A DNA stretch of 64,000 nucleotides from assembly GCF_026151165.2 (NCBI RefSeq), contig NZ_CP117849.1:3596001-3660000 (forward strand), given 5' to 3'. Source of the DNA: Cryobacterium sp. SO2. Its GTDB lineage: Bacteria > Actinomycetota > Actinomycetes > Actinomycetales > Microbacteriaceae. Below the pieces are notes generated by a model, which did no database searches, was not told where the DNA came from, and saw nothing but the letters and a program-made list of their open reading frames with translations. Shown here piece by piece: positions 52,956 through 61,560 of the stretch. The stretch's first letter is position 1; each line of letters starts with the position of its first letter. Position numbers and translations under genes: made by a program.

Positions 52956-54389
52956 CTAGATCAGGTACTGGCTGAGGCCGCGTTTGATGTACTTGCCATC
53001 ACCCTTGGCGCCGAGGTACTGGTTGTTGTCGATGACGACCTTGCCGCGGGAGAGCACGGTGTCGACGTGGCCGTCGATCTCGTAGCCTTCCCAGGCGGAG
53101 TAGTCCATGTTCATGTGGTGGGTCTTCTCCACACCGATGGAGGTGTGCCCGTTCGGGTCGTAGATCACCACGTCGCCGTCGGCGCCGGGCTGGATCACGC
53201 CCTTCTGGCCGTACATGCCGAACATGCGCGCCGGGGTGGTGGAGGTGACCTCCACCCAGCGTTCGAGGGAGATCTGCTTGTCGACCACGCCCTGGTAGAG
53301 CAGGTCCATCCGGTGTTCGACCGAGCCGATGCCGTTGGGGATATTGGAGAAGTCGGTCAGGCCCATGTCCTTCTGGCCCTTCATGCAGAACGGGCAGTGG
53401 TCGGTGGAGACCATCTGGATGTCGTTCGTGCGCAGGCTCTGCCACATGTGGTGCTGGTGGCCCTCGGCCTTGGAGCGAAGCGGAGTGCTGCACACCCACT
53501 TGGCGCCCTCGAAGGTGCCCCACTCGTCGCTCTGGGCGCCGAGCTGGTCCTCGAGCGAGAGGTAGAGGTACTGCGGGCAGGTCTCGCCGAACACGTTCTG
53601 GCCGCGGTCGCGGGCTATGGCGATCTGCTCCACCGCCTGCTTGGCCGACACGTGCACGACGTAGAGCGGGGCGCCGGTGAGGTTCGCGAGCATGATGGCC
53701 CGGTGGGTGGCTTCTTCCTCGGCCTGCCACGGCCGGGTGAGGCCGTGATAGTAGGGCGTGGTGTTGCCGGCGGCGATGGCCTGCTGCACGAGCAGGTCGA
53801 TGACGCTGCCGTTCTCGGCGTGCATCATGATCATGCTGCCGTTGCTGGCTGCCTTCTGCATGGCCTTGACGATCTGGCCGTCGTCGGAGAGGAACACTCC
53901 CTTGTAGGCCATGAACAGCTTGAAGCTGGAGACGCCCTCGTTGACGAGTTCGTCCATCGCGACGAGGGACGAGTCCTGCACGTCGGAGAGAATCTGGTGG
54001 AAGCCGTAGTCGATGGCGCACTCGCCGCGGGCCTTGTCTTGCCAGGCCGCGTACTGGTCGAGCACATTCTCGCCGGCGTACTGCACCACGAAGTCGACGA
54101 TGCTCGTGGTGCCGCCCCAGGCCGCGGCCCGGGTGCCGGTCTCGAAGGTGTCGCTGGCCTCGGTGCCGCCGAACGGCATCTGCATGTGGGTGTGCGCGTC
54201 GATGCCGCCGGGGATGACGTACTTACCGCCGGCGTCGATCACGGTGTCGACGTTCCGCTCGATGTCGAAGCCGAGCAGGGTGGAACCGGGGGCGAGCACC
54301 GCGGCGATGGTGTCGCCGTCGATCAGCACATCCGCTCTGGCCGTGCCCGTGGAATTGACCACGGTGCCGTTCTTGATCAGGGTCTTCAT
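52956..54389 (-). CDS. hydA: dihydropyrimidinase (D-hydantoinase)
   Basis: The 477-aa amidohydrolase opens the ring of dihydrouracil or dihydrothymine to N-carbamoyl-beta-amino acids. Metal-site motifs are GGIDAHTHMQMPFGG (two His, about residue 58), the carboxylated Lys in SSFKLFMAYKG (about 150), and later MMHAENGSVI, VHVSAKQAV and STDHCPF. The length and order match the dihydropyrimidinase/hydantoinase family. It follows the ureidopropionase and precedes the LLM gene in one operon. Confidence 0.95.
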   Translation of the reverse strand: MKTLIKNGTVVNSTGTARADVLIDGDTIAAVLAPGSTLLGFDIERNVDTVIDAGGKYVIPGGIDAHTHMQMPFGGTEASDTFETGTRAAAWGGTTSIVDFVVQYAGENVLDQYAAWQDKARGECAIDYGFHQILSDVQDSSLVAMDELVNEGVSSFKLFMAYKGVFLSDDGQIVKAMQKAASNGSMIMMHAENGSVIDLLVQQAIAAGNTTPYYHGLTRPWQAEEEATHRAIMLANLTGAPLYVVHVSAKQAVEQIAIARDRGQNVFGETCPQYLYLSLEDQLGAQSDEWGTFEGAKWVCSTPLRSKAEGHQHHMWQSLRTNDIQMVSTDHCPFCMKGQKDMGLTDFSNIPNGIGSVEHRMDLLYQGVVDKQISLERWVEVTSTTPARMFGMYGQKGVIQPGADGDVVIYDPNGHTSIGVEKTHHMNMDYSAWEGYEIDGHVDTVLSRGKVVIDNNQYLGAKGDGKYIKRGLSQYLI

Positions 54390-54443
54390 CGGGTTCTCCT
54401 GTTCGGTATTGCGTCGCTAGTTCGTCTGCGGTCGTCACCACGT

Positions 54444-54525
54444 CGCTGGTCGAGCCTGTCGAGACCTCGTGAGCCGTCTTCGGTACATAGGCACGGTCAT
54501 GGGGTCTCGACAAGCTCGACCAGCG
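54444..54525. repeat. 23-bp inverted repeat of the dispersed family
   Basis: The arms 54444-54466 and 54503-54525 match with one mismatch and carry the GGTCTCGACAAGCTCGACCA core, with a 36-nt loop. They lie between the ureidopropionase and hydA cistrons, as the copy at 46646 lies before mmsA. Confidence 0.8.
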
Positions 54526-54547
54526 GGTCGTGCGTCGCTGAGATTCC

Positions 54548-55426
54548 TTACGGCTTGGGGATCGAGGTGTACGACTCCGGGCGGCGGTCCCGGTAGAACT
54601 GCCAGTTGTTGCGCACCTCGCGGATCATGCCGAGGTCGAGGTCGCGGATCACGACTTCCTCGTGCTCGCCACTGCCCAGCTCGCCCACATAGTTGCCCTG
54701 CGGGTCGACGAACTGGCTGGTGCCGTAGAACGTCACGGCGAGGTCGCCGTACTCGTTGTCCTCCCGGCCCACGCGGTTGGGCGCGGCCACGAAGTATCCG
54801 TTCGCGGCGGCGGCGGCCGGCTGCTCGATCTCCCAGAGCCGGTTCGAGAGCCCGGGCTTGGTGGCGTTGGGGTTGAAGACGATCTGCGCGCCGTTCAGGC
54901 CCAGCTCGCGCCAGCCCTCCGGGAAGTGCCGGTCGTAGCAGATGTACACGCCGATCGGTCCGACAGCGGTGTTGAAGACCGGGTAGCCGAGGTTGCCCGG
55001 GCGGAAGTAGAACTTCTCCCAGAACTTCTCGAGGTGCGGGATGTGGTGCTTGCGGTACTTGCCGAGGATCGTGCCGTCGGCATCCACCACCACCGCGGTG
55101 TTGTAGTACACGCCGGGCTGCTCTTCTTCGTAGATGGGGAGCACCATCACCAGGTTCAGTTCCTTGGCCAGGGCGGCGAAGCGCTGCACGATCGGGCCGT
55201 CGGCGGGCTCCGCGTAGTCGTAGTACTTGGCGTCTTCGGTGATGCCGAAGTAAGGCCCGTAGAAAAGCTCCTGGAAGCAGATGACCTGAGCGCCGTCGGC
55301 CGCCGCGTCGCGCGCGAACTGCTCGTGCTTGTCGAGCATCGACTCGATATCCCCCGTCCACGTGGTCTGGGTGATCGCCGCGCGCACGATGCTGGATGTG
55401 CCGGTGCTGGTTGGGTCGGTGCTCAT
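54548..55426 (-). CDS. beta-ureidopropionase-like nitrilase-superfamily amidohydrolase
   Basis: The 292-aa enzyme has the nitrilase catalytic triad: Glu53 in FQELF, Lys126 in KYRKHHIP and Cys163 in YICYDRHFPEGWRELGL. It also has FYFRPGNLGYPVFNT and NRVGRED, close to N-carbamoylputrescine amidase and beta-ureidopropionase. Next to dihydropyrimidinase it most likely hydrolyses N-carbamoyl-beta-alanine to beta-alanine, CO2 and ammonia. ATG 55426 follows GGAGGCAA. It is the first gene of the operon, divergent from the MocR regulator. Confidence 0.92.
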   Translation of the reverse strand: MSTDPTSTGTSSIVRAAITQTTWTGDIESMLDKHEQFARDAAADGAQVICFQELFYGPYFGITEDAKYYDYAEPADGPIVQRFAALAKELNLVMVLPIYEEEQPGVYYNTAVVVDADGTILGKYRKHHIPHLEKFWEKFYFRPGNLGYPVFNTAVGPIGVYICYDRHFPEGWRELGLNGAQIVFNPNATKPGLSNRLWEIEQPAAAAANGYFVAAPNRVGREDNEYGDLAVTFYGTSQFVDPQGNYVGELGSGEHEEVVIRDLDLGMIREVRNNWQFYRDRRPESYTSIPKP

Positions 55427-55669
55427 ACTCTTGCCTCCACTGGGTCTCACACGGTGGAACCTCGCCAGCAGGGAAGAGCATGGACATCGCATTGTGTGCG
55501 AGTCACACGGGAAAAAGCCTGTCGAGATCGAGCCACATTACGGTGTCCGGTTTTGTTATTATTCGACGTAAACATTTCTGTTCTGTTTCTTCATATGACG
55601 CATGCGTAAATCATCATCCTGTCGGCCTGATGGCCCTCTGGCAAGCATTCGGCCAGGAAGGCGTGCACA
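55427..55669. promoter_or_regulatory. divergent promoter region of the pyrimidine operon and regulator
   Basis: The 243-bp region is more AT-rich than its surroundings, especially 55545-55615. It contains the perfect palindrome ACGCATGCGT (55598-55607) and the repeated TTCTGTT of 55575-55585. It is the expected site for MocR binding and promoters in both directions. Confidence 0.5.
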
Positions 55670-57007
55670 ATGCAGCTTTACCTCGACGAGATCGAGCACA
55701 CTACTCCCGCCGGGATCGCCGCTGCGTTGGGCCGCCTGATCGGCTCGGGCCGGATCGCCCCCGGCGAGCGCCTGCCTACCGTGCGCGATCTGGCCGGTGT
55801 GCTCGGCGTGAGCCCGGCCACGGTGAGCCACGCCTGGCAGGCGCTCTCGTCGGCGGGGCTCATCGTCTCGCGCGGTCGCAGCGGAACGTTCGTGCGGGAG
55901 CCCGCCAGGCACTGGCTACCCGCGCGCACGCAGTCGCTGGCCGGGCACCTCAGCGACGCCCGGATCGACCTCTCCCGCGGCACGCCGGACCCCGCCCTGC
56001 TGCCCGCTCTCGGGCCCGCGCTCTCCCGGGTCTCGCAGCGAGCGATGATCCCCAGCTACCAGGCGCTACCGGTGATTCCCGAGCTGCTCGCCGTGCTCGC
56101 CGATTCCTGGCCCTACCCGGCCGAATCGATCACCGTCGTGGACGGCGCTCTCGACGCCATCTCGCGCAGCCTCGAGCAGGTCGCCAGGTTCGGCGACCGC
56201 GTCATCGTGGAGGACCCCGGCTTCCCGCCCTTCTTCGACCTGCTCGACCAGATGGGCATCGAGCGGCTGCCCGTTGCCGTTGACGCGGAGGGCATCGTGC
56301 CCGAAGCCTTCCAGGCGGCGCTGGCCCTGTCGCCGGCCGCGGTCATCCTGCAGCCGCGAGCGCACAACCCGACGGGGGCATCGATGTCGATCGAGCGAGC
56401 CGAAGAACTGGCCCGGCTGCTGGCCGCGAGCACACGTGCCCAGCACACCGTGGTGATCGAAGACGACCACTCCGGGGCGATCAGCACCGCCCCGGACGTG
56501 TCGCTCGGCCGTTGGCTGCCGGAGCGGGTGCTGCACGTGCGCAGCTACTCCAAGTCGCACGGCCCCGACCTACGCATCGCCGCCCTCGGCGGGCCGGCCG
56601 CGCTGGTGGACCGCATCGTGGCCAGGCGCATGCTCGGCCCGGGTTGGACCAGCCGGATGCTGCAGACCATCCTGCACGAGCTACTCACCGACAGTGCGAG
56701 CATGGCGCTGGTGTTCGAAGCCCGGCACGTGTACTTCGCCCGGCAGAAGGCGCTGGCGGATGCCCTCACCGGGTTCGGCCTGCCCCTGGCGCGAGCCGAC
56801 GGCATCAACGCCTGGGTGCCGGTGGCCGACGAGCGCGACGCCATCGTGCGCCTGGCGGCGTCGGGGATCCGGGTGGCCGGCGGCACCCCCTTCATCGCGG
56901 TGGACCGACCGGACGCGTTCATCAGGGTCACGGCCGGCGCCCTGCCCGACGACGTGCTGCCGATCGCCCAGGCGATCGCGGCGGCCGCCGGGGTGCTCGC
57001 CACCTGA
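55670..57007 (+). CDS. MocR-type GntR regulator with aminotransferase domain
   Basis: The 445-aa protein has an N-terminal GntR winged helix (ERLPTVRDLAGVLGVSPATVSHAWQALSSAGLIVSRGRSG, about 34-73) and a class I aminotransferase-fold domain. The domain has QPRAHNPTGASMS, VIEDDHSGAI and the PLP-binding Lys in VRSYSKSHGPDLRIA. MocR proteins sense an amine or PLP adduct. Divergent from the pyrimidine operon, it probably controls it with beta-alanine or a relative as signal; that is inferred from position. Confidence 0.9.
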   Translation: MQLYLDEIEHTTPAGIAAALGRLIGSGRIAPGERLPTVRDLAGVLGVSPATVSHAWQALSSAGLIVSRGRSGTFVREPARHWLPARTQSLAGHLSDARIDLSRGTPDPALLPALGPALSRVSQRAMIPSYQALPVIPELLAVLADSWPYPAESITVVDGALDAISRSLEQVARFGDRVIVEDPGFPPFFDLLDQMGIERLPVAVDAEGIVPEAFQAALALSPAAVILQPRAHNPTGASMSIERAEELARLLAASTRAQHTVVIEDDHSGAISTAPDVSLGRWLPERVLHVRSYSKSHGPDLRIAALGGPAALVDRIVARRMLGPGWTSRMLQTILHELLTDSASMALVFEARHVYFARQKALADALTGFGLPLARADGINAWVPVADERDAIVRLAASGIRVAGGTPFIAVDRPDAFIRVTAGALPDDVLPIAQAIAAAAGVLAT

Positions 57008-57027
57008 AGCATCCGCACCGAAAGTCG

Positions 57028-57087
57028 GAGATTCTCGCGAAACGCCGTGTCGGGCGGTCGGTTTTCGCGGCGTGTGACGAAAATCTC
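57028..57087 (+). terminator. imperfect hairpin after the MocR gene
   Basis: GAGATTCTCGCGAAACGCCG (57028-57047) pairs imperfectly, about 15 of 20, with CGGCGTGTGACGAAAATCTC (57068-57087). It lies 20 bp after the stop and probably serves as terminator. It is not a copy of the 57-bp family. Confidence 0.5.
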
Positions 57088-57265
57088 GGCCTGTGTTGCA
57101 GGAGGTATCACGTGTCGGCGCTGGATTGCCCGCGACTTCCTGCGGCGGGGTCGCGGGCCCAGCGACCGAGGAGCATGCTGGGCGCAGAGAACAACTCACC
57201 AGTGCGGTCCGGCGGATACGACTCGGGGACGGTCGACGCCGCACACGACAGGTGCGGGAGGAACG

Positions 57266-58561
57266 ATGATCGAGGGATTTGCAGGTGCAATTCTCCTACC
57301 CGGTTCGGCCGAATACCTCATGGCGGCCACCGCCTATGGCAAGGTCGGCACTCCCCTGCTGGCGGTGCGGCCGACCGATGCGGCGGATGTCGCGGTGGCG
57401 ATCGCGTACGCCAGGGCCGAGGGCCTGGTGCTGTCGGTGCGGAGCGGCGGGCACAGCCCGATGAACACCAATGACGGCGGCATGGTGCTCGACCTGTCCC
57501 GCATCCGTGGCGTGGAGGTGCAGGCCGACAACCGGGTGCGCCTGGGCAGCGGCGCCGTCTGGGGCAATGTGGCCCAGGAGTTACAGCGGTACGACCTGGC
57601 CGTGTCCAGCGGCGACACCTACACCGTTGGCGTGGGCGGCCTCACCCTCGGCGGCGGCATCGGCTGGCTGGTGCGCCAATACGGCCTGGCAATCGACAGC
57701 CTGCGGGAGGCCGAGGTGGTGCTGCCCAACGGCGCCATCGTGACGGCCAGCGACACCAGCGAGCCCGAGCTGTTCTGGGCGCTGCGCGGCGGCGGCGGCA
57801 ACTTCGGTGTGGTGACCCGGTTCACCTTCGAGGCGCATCCGCTGCGGGGCGTGGTGGCCGGCGCCATCACTGTGCAGCCGTCGCACTTCGCCGAAACGCT
57901 GCGCGGCTGGCGGGACGTGATGCGGGACTCGCCGGAGCTGCTCAACTCGACGGTGTTCGTGACGCCGGAGTTCGGTCCGGAGATGCCGGCCCAGACGAAG
58001 CTGCTGGTCTGTTACGGCGGCGCCGACCTCGACGAGGCCATGACGGCGATCCGGCCGTTGCTGGCACTGCCCGGGGTGACCGGCAACGATGTGGAACTCA
58101 AGCTTTTCGTGGAGGTCTTCGACGAGCCGTCGGCACCGCCAGGGTCGATCCGGATTGTCGACCGCAACGGCTTCGCCCGTGACTTCGACGACGCGCTCAT
58201 CGACAGGCTCTCGAACGCCTCCTTCAGTTCGGCGGTACTGATGGTGCGGTACCTGCGCGGGGCGCTGAATCGGGTGCCCGTAGATGCCACCGCTTTCGCC
58301 TATCGCGATGCGGAGGTCTTCGTCTCGTACGCCGCTTTCCTGCCGCCGGATGCCCCCGTCGAGGCCGAGCGGCGCATCTTGGACGACTGGGCTGTCGTGG
58401 CCGAGTCGTTGACGGGCACGTACGGCAACTTCAATCTGGGGATCTATCCCGACGTGCTCAGCCTGATGTACCCGCCGGCCACCGCGGAGCGGCTGCGGGC
58501 GGCGAAACGTCGATACGACCCCGAGAACGTGCTGGCCCACAACCTCAACATCGTGCCCTAG
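57266..58561 (+). CDS. FAD-linked oxidoreductase, BBE/PCMH type
   Basis: The 431-aa enzyme has an FAD-binding PCMH domain with LSVRSGGHSPMNTNDGG (the His is the usual covalent flavin site) and TYTVGVGGLTLGGGIGWLVRQYGLAIDSL. The C-terminal BBE motif is YPPATAERLRAAKRRYDPENVLAHNLNI. It is close to bacterial hexose, oligosaccharide or 6-hydroxynicotine oxidases; the substrate is unknown. The ATG at 57266 follows GGGAGGAAC. No Cys for bicovalent linkage is evident. Confidence 0.9.
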   Translation: MIEGFAGAILLPGSAEYLMAATAYGKVGTPLLAVRPTDAADVAVAIAYARAEGLVLSVRSGGHSPMNTNDGGMVLDLSRIRGVEVQADNRVRLGSGAVWGNVAQELQRYDLAVSSGDTYTVGVGGLTLGGGIGWLVRQYGLAIDSLREAEVVLPNGAIVTASDTSEPELFWALRGGGGNFGVVTRFTFEAHPLRGVVAGAITVQPSHFAETLRGWRDVMRDSPELLNSTVFVTPEFGPEMPAQTKLLVCYGGADLDEAMTAIRPLLALPGVTGNDVELKLFVEVFDEPSAPPGSIRIVDRNGFARDFDDALIDRLSNASFSSAVLMVRYLRGALNRVPVDATAFAYRDAEVFVSYAAFLPPDAPVEAERRILDDWAVVAESLTGTYGNFNLGIYPDVLSLMYPPATAERLRAAKRRYDPENVLAHNLNIVP

Positions 58562-58634
58562 TGTCCCGGTCGCGGGTGGGGCCGCCCGGGTAGTGTTCGC
58601 AGGAAGGCACGACGTGCCGCGACGGGGGCGAACC

Positions 58635-58979
58635 ATGAACATCGAGCTGTCCAGATTCCGGGTGAAGCCCGGCTGCGCACTGCTCGTCGAGGAGTGGCTT
58701 GCCTTTCTCGGTGACAACCTCGACGCCGTGCTCGAGACCCTCGACGGCGAGCGGATGCTCGTGGAGTCGATTTTCAGCGAGCACCTCGACGGCGTCGACT
58801 ACCTCTACTGGTACACGATCCAGGGCGAGGGCGGTAGCGCGGTGACCGACTCCCAACACTGGATCGACCTCAAACACCTGGAGTACTGGCGGCTGTGCAT
58901 CGACGACGGCTACCCCGGCGTGGACCTGCCCAGCCGGGTGACCATGATCCCCGAGCGCATCCGGCAACTGCTGGTTTAG
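58635..58979 (+). CDS. DUF6176-family small protein
   Basis: The 114-aa soluble protein has the DUF6176 pattern I remember: a ferredoxin-like half with VKPGCALLVEEWLAFLGDNLDAVLETLDGERM, then YLYWYTIQGEGG, HWIDLKHLEYWRLCIDDGY and MIPERIRQLL. The function is unknown. It follows the FAD oxidoreductase by 73 bp on the same strand and may be co-transcribed. Confidence 0.75.
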   Translation: MNIELSRFRVKPGCALLVEEWLAFLGDNLDAVLETLDGERMLVESIFSEHLDGVDYLYWYTIQGEGGSAVTDSQHWIDLKHLEYWRLCIDDGYPGVDLPSRVTMIPERIRQLLV

Positions 58980-59423
58980 GTGGGCGCCTGGGTAGCGGAT
59001 GCCCAGCGGCGGCGGCGGCGGGCCGCTACTCGCGGTGCGCGGTATAGGCGCCGCTTCGCGGGTGGCACGCCGCCCGCGTAACGGCGCGTGACCCGCGCAG
59101 CTGCCGCGCGACGGCGTGATGCCCGCGCAACGGCCTGCGGGCCGGGCAGCACCGCGCGCATCCGCTCGAAACTGGATGGGTTTAGGCTGGATGCGACCCC
59201 CGGTTCGATCTGACCGGTTGCGCTGGCCCGGATTTGGGCGGCAGGTCGGGGCTTCGCCTCCGTTTCACTCCCCACCTCGTTCGAGCCCTGCTCCGTCGAT
59301 GCGTGCGCTGCACGCCGTTCGGCGATGTCGACCGGCCCCGGTGTTCCCGCACCGAATCCTCGGCCGGCAACCCGACACGACATCAGCGCCACGGATGCCC
59401 GGCTCCCGCCTCAGATTGGCCCC
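58980..59423. other. 444-bp intergenic region, low-complexity GC-rich
   Basis: The first part (59000-59130) has degenerate repeats of CCCGCGCAACGGC type. The rest holds several small GC-rich stems, such as GGGGCTTCGCCTCC near 59246. I see no gene, tRNA or clear riboswitch. The promoter for the F420-type ABC operon must lie near the right end; the segment before the ATG has no strong ribosome site. Confidence 0.5.
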
Positions 59424-60416
59424 ATGAAGACTCGCTACCCCGCCATCGCCGCTACCGCGGCCGTGCTGCTGCTCGCCGGCTGCGCCTCCGGCTCGACCGC
59501 CGCGGCGCCGGCCCCAACTGCCTCGCCCGGAGCGTCAAACGCCTTCCCCGTGTTGTTCACTAACTGCGACACCACACTCACCCTCGAGGCCGCGCCAGAG
59601 CGCATCGTCACGATCAAGTCCACCACCACCGAGCTGTTGCTGGCGCTCGGGCTCGGCGACCGCATCGTCGGCTCGGCGTTCCTCGACGGCCCGCTGCCGG
59701 CATCCCTCGAAGACGCGGGCGCAGATCTCAACGTGATCAGCGACTTCGTGCCCGGCCAGGAGGCCGTTCTGGCGCTGACCCCTGACTTCGTCTACGGCGG
59801 CTGGGAGTCCAACTTCTCCGCCGAGGGCGTGGGCGAACGCGCCGCACTGGCCGACCTGGGCATCGGCAGCTACGTGTCGCCGGCCGCCTGCAAGGGCGAC
59901 GCCATGCCCGACCCGCTCACCTTCGACACGGTCTTCGCCGAGATCGACGAGGCCGGCGCCCTGTTCGGCGTGCCGGATGCCGCCGCCGCGCTGGTCGCCG
60001 AGCAGAAGGCCGACCTCTCCGCGCTCGAGCCCGCGACCGGCAAGACCACCGCGCTCTGGTATTCCAGCGGCTCCGACACCCCCTACGTGGGCGCCGGCAT
60101 CGGCGCGCCGCAGATGATCATGGACGCCGCTGGCCTGACCAACATCTTCGCCGACGTGCACGACACCTGGACCTCGGCCGGCTGGGAGTCCGTCGTGGCG
60201 GCGAACCCCAGCGTGATCGTGCTCGTGGACGCCACCTGGAACACCGCGGACTCCAAGATCGCGCTGCTCGAGGGCAACCCGGCAACGGCCGGGCTCGACG
60301 CCGTGGTGAACCACCGGTACATCACGGTGCCGTTCGCCGCCGGCGAGGCGGGCATCCGTAACGTGGAGGCGGCCGGGTCGATCATCGACCAGCTCGCCGC
60401 CCTCGACACCAAGTAG
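59424..60416 (+). CDS. binding lipoprotein of the proposed F420-precursor ABC transporter
   Basis: The 330-aa lipoprotein has signal peptide MKTRYPAIAATAAVLLL and lipobox LAGC. The mature domain is a FepB/BtuF-like clamp: CDTTLTLEAAPERIVTIKSTTTELLLALGLGDRIVGSAFLDG, then FDTVFAEIDEAGALFGV. Genes like this next to cofD are the proposed F420-0 importer set. It is followed by permease and ATPase genes of the same kind. The cargo is inferred; cobalamin or iron-siderophore transport is the alternative by family. Confidence 0.82.
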   Translation: MKTRYPAIAATAAVLLLAGCASGSTAAAPAPTASPGASNAFPVLFTNCDTTLTLEAAPERIVTIKSTTTELLLALGLGDRIVGSAFLDGPLPASLEDAGADLNVISDFVPGQEAVLALTPDFVYGGWESNFSAEGVGERAALADLGIGSYVSPAACKGDAMPDPLTFDTVFAEIDEAGALFGVPDAAAALVAEQKADLSALEPATGKTTALWYSSGSDTPYVGAGIGAPQMIMDAAGLTNIFADVHDTWTSAGWESVVAANPSVIVLVDATWNTADSKIALLEGNPATAGLDAVVNHRYITVPFAAGEAGIRNVEAAGSIIDQLAALDTK

Positions 60417-60465
60417 ACATACCCGGCCGGGCATATACGCGAATCGGCCCCGACCAGAGGACACC

Positions 60466-61560
60466 ATGACGGGCAGCACGACGACTCGGAGCACGGGCAT
60501 CACCGCGCCCCGCGCCGTGCTGCCCGCGAGCAGCCGGCCCGGCCGCGACCTGTTCTGGCTGATCACCGCGGTGGTCGCGTTGGTTCTCGGCAGCGCCGTG
60601 GCCGTCACCATCGGCCCGGCCGACGTGAGCCTGGCGCAGGTGTGGAGCAGTGTGGCCGGCCACCTCGGCCTGCCCGGCCTGGCGGGTGGCTCCCCGGTGC
60701 CGCCGCTCACCGACGCCATCGTGTGGCAACTGCGGATGCCGCGCGTGCTCACCGCCGCCATGGTGGGTGCGGGCCTCGCGCTCAGCGGCGCTGTCATGCA
60801 GAGCGTCACCCGCAACCCGCTCGCCGACCCGTACCTGCTCGGGCTGTCGTCGGGCGCATCGCTCGGCGCGGTCTGCGTGGTCATCCTCGGCGTGGGCTTC
60901 GCGCTGCCGGCGGCGGCGTTCGCCGGGGCGCTGATCGCCCTGTTCGCCACCCTCAACATCGCCCGCGTCGGCGGCGCCATCACCCCGGGCCGGGCCGTGC
61001 TGGCCGGGCTCGCGATCGCCCAACTGGGCTCGGCCGGCACCTCGTTCATCATCTTCTGGGCGGCCAAGGGCGACTCCTACCGGGAGATCCTCAACTGGCT
61101 GCTCGGCTCCCTGGCCGGCAGCTCGTGGAGCAGCGTGCTGACCTCCGCGGTCGCCCTCGTCGTGGTGGGCACCGGCATCCTGCTCGCCGCCAGCCGCCTG
61201 GATGCGTTCACCTTCGGCGACACGAACGCCGCGTCGCTGGGCATCAACGTCAATGCCACCCGCTGGGGATTCCTCGTGGCGGTGGCGCTGCTCACCGGCG
61301 CGATGGTGGCGGTGAGCGGGGCGATCGGCTTCGTGGGGCTAATCCTGCCGCACTTGGTGCGCGGCCTGAGCGGGCCGGGCCATCGCCGCCTGCTGCCGCT
61401 CGTCGCCGTGGTGGGCGCCCTGTTCCTGGTGCTCGCCGACACCCTCGCCCGCACGGTCTTCGACCCGCGCGAGCTGCCGGTCGGCATCATCACGGCGTTC
61501 ATCGGGGTGCCCGTGTTCATCCTGCTGATCAAGGGCAAGCGAAGCGCGGCCTGGGCATGA
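60466..61560 (+). CDS. permease of the proposed F420-precursor ABC transporter (FecCD type)
   Basis: The 364-aa protein has about nine to ten hydrophobic helices and FecCD/BtuC marks: LRMPRVLTAAMVGAGLALSGAVMQSVTRNPLADPYLLG, GSLAGSSWSSV, and GAIGFVGLILPHLVRGLSGPGHRRLLPL for ATPase coupling. It carries ligand delivered by the lipoprotein at 59424. Its last codons overlap the ATPase start (ATGA at 61557-61560). Confidence 0.88.
   Translation: MTGSTTTRSTGITAPRAVLPASSRPGRDLFWLITAVVALVLGSAVAVTIGPADVSLAQVWSSVAGHLGLPGLAGGSPVPPLTDAIVWQLRMPRVLTAAMVGAGLALSGAVMQSVTRNPLADPYLLGLSSGASLGAVCVVILGVGFALPAAAFAGALIALFATLNIARVGGAITPGRAVLAGLAIAQLGSAGTSFIIFWAAKGDSYREILNWLLGSLAGSSWSSVLTSAVALVVVGTGILLAASRLDAFTFGDTNAASLGINVNATRWGFLVAVALLTGAMVAVSGAIGFVGLILPHLVRGLSGPGHRRLLPLVAVVGALFLVLADTLARTVFDPRELPVGIITAFIGVPVFILLIKGKRSAAWA

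Noticed and set aside
59100..59423. Possible cobalamin riboswitch before the FecCD-type transporter
   Set aside because: I looked for the B12-box and the GCCACTG-like core and saw only unrelated GC-rich stems; the coupling with cofD also argues against B12.
60642..61556. Start of the F420-type ATPase upstream within the permease gene
   Set aside because: The frame is open there only because of high GC; the permease occupies the DNA and the ATGA overlap gives a better start at 61557.
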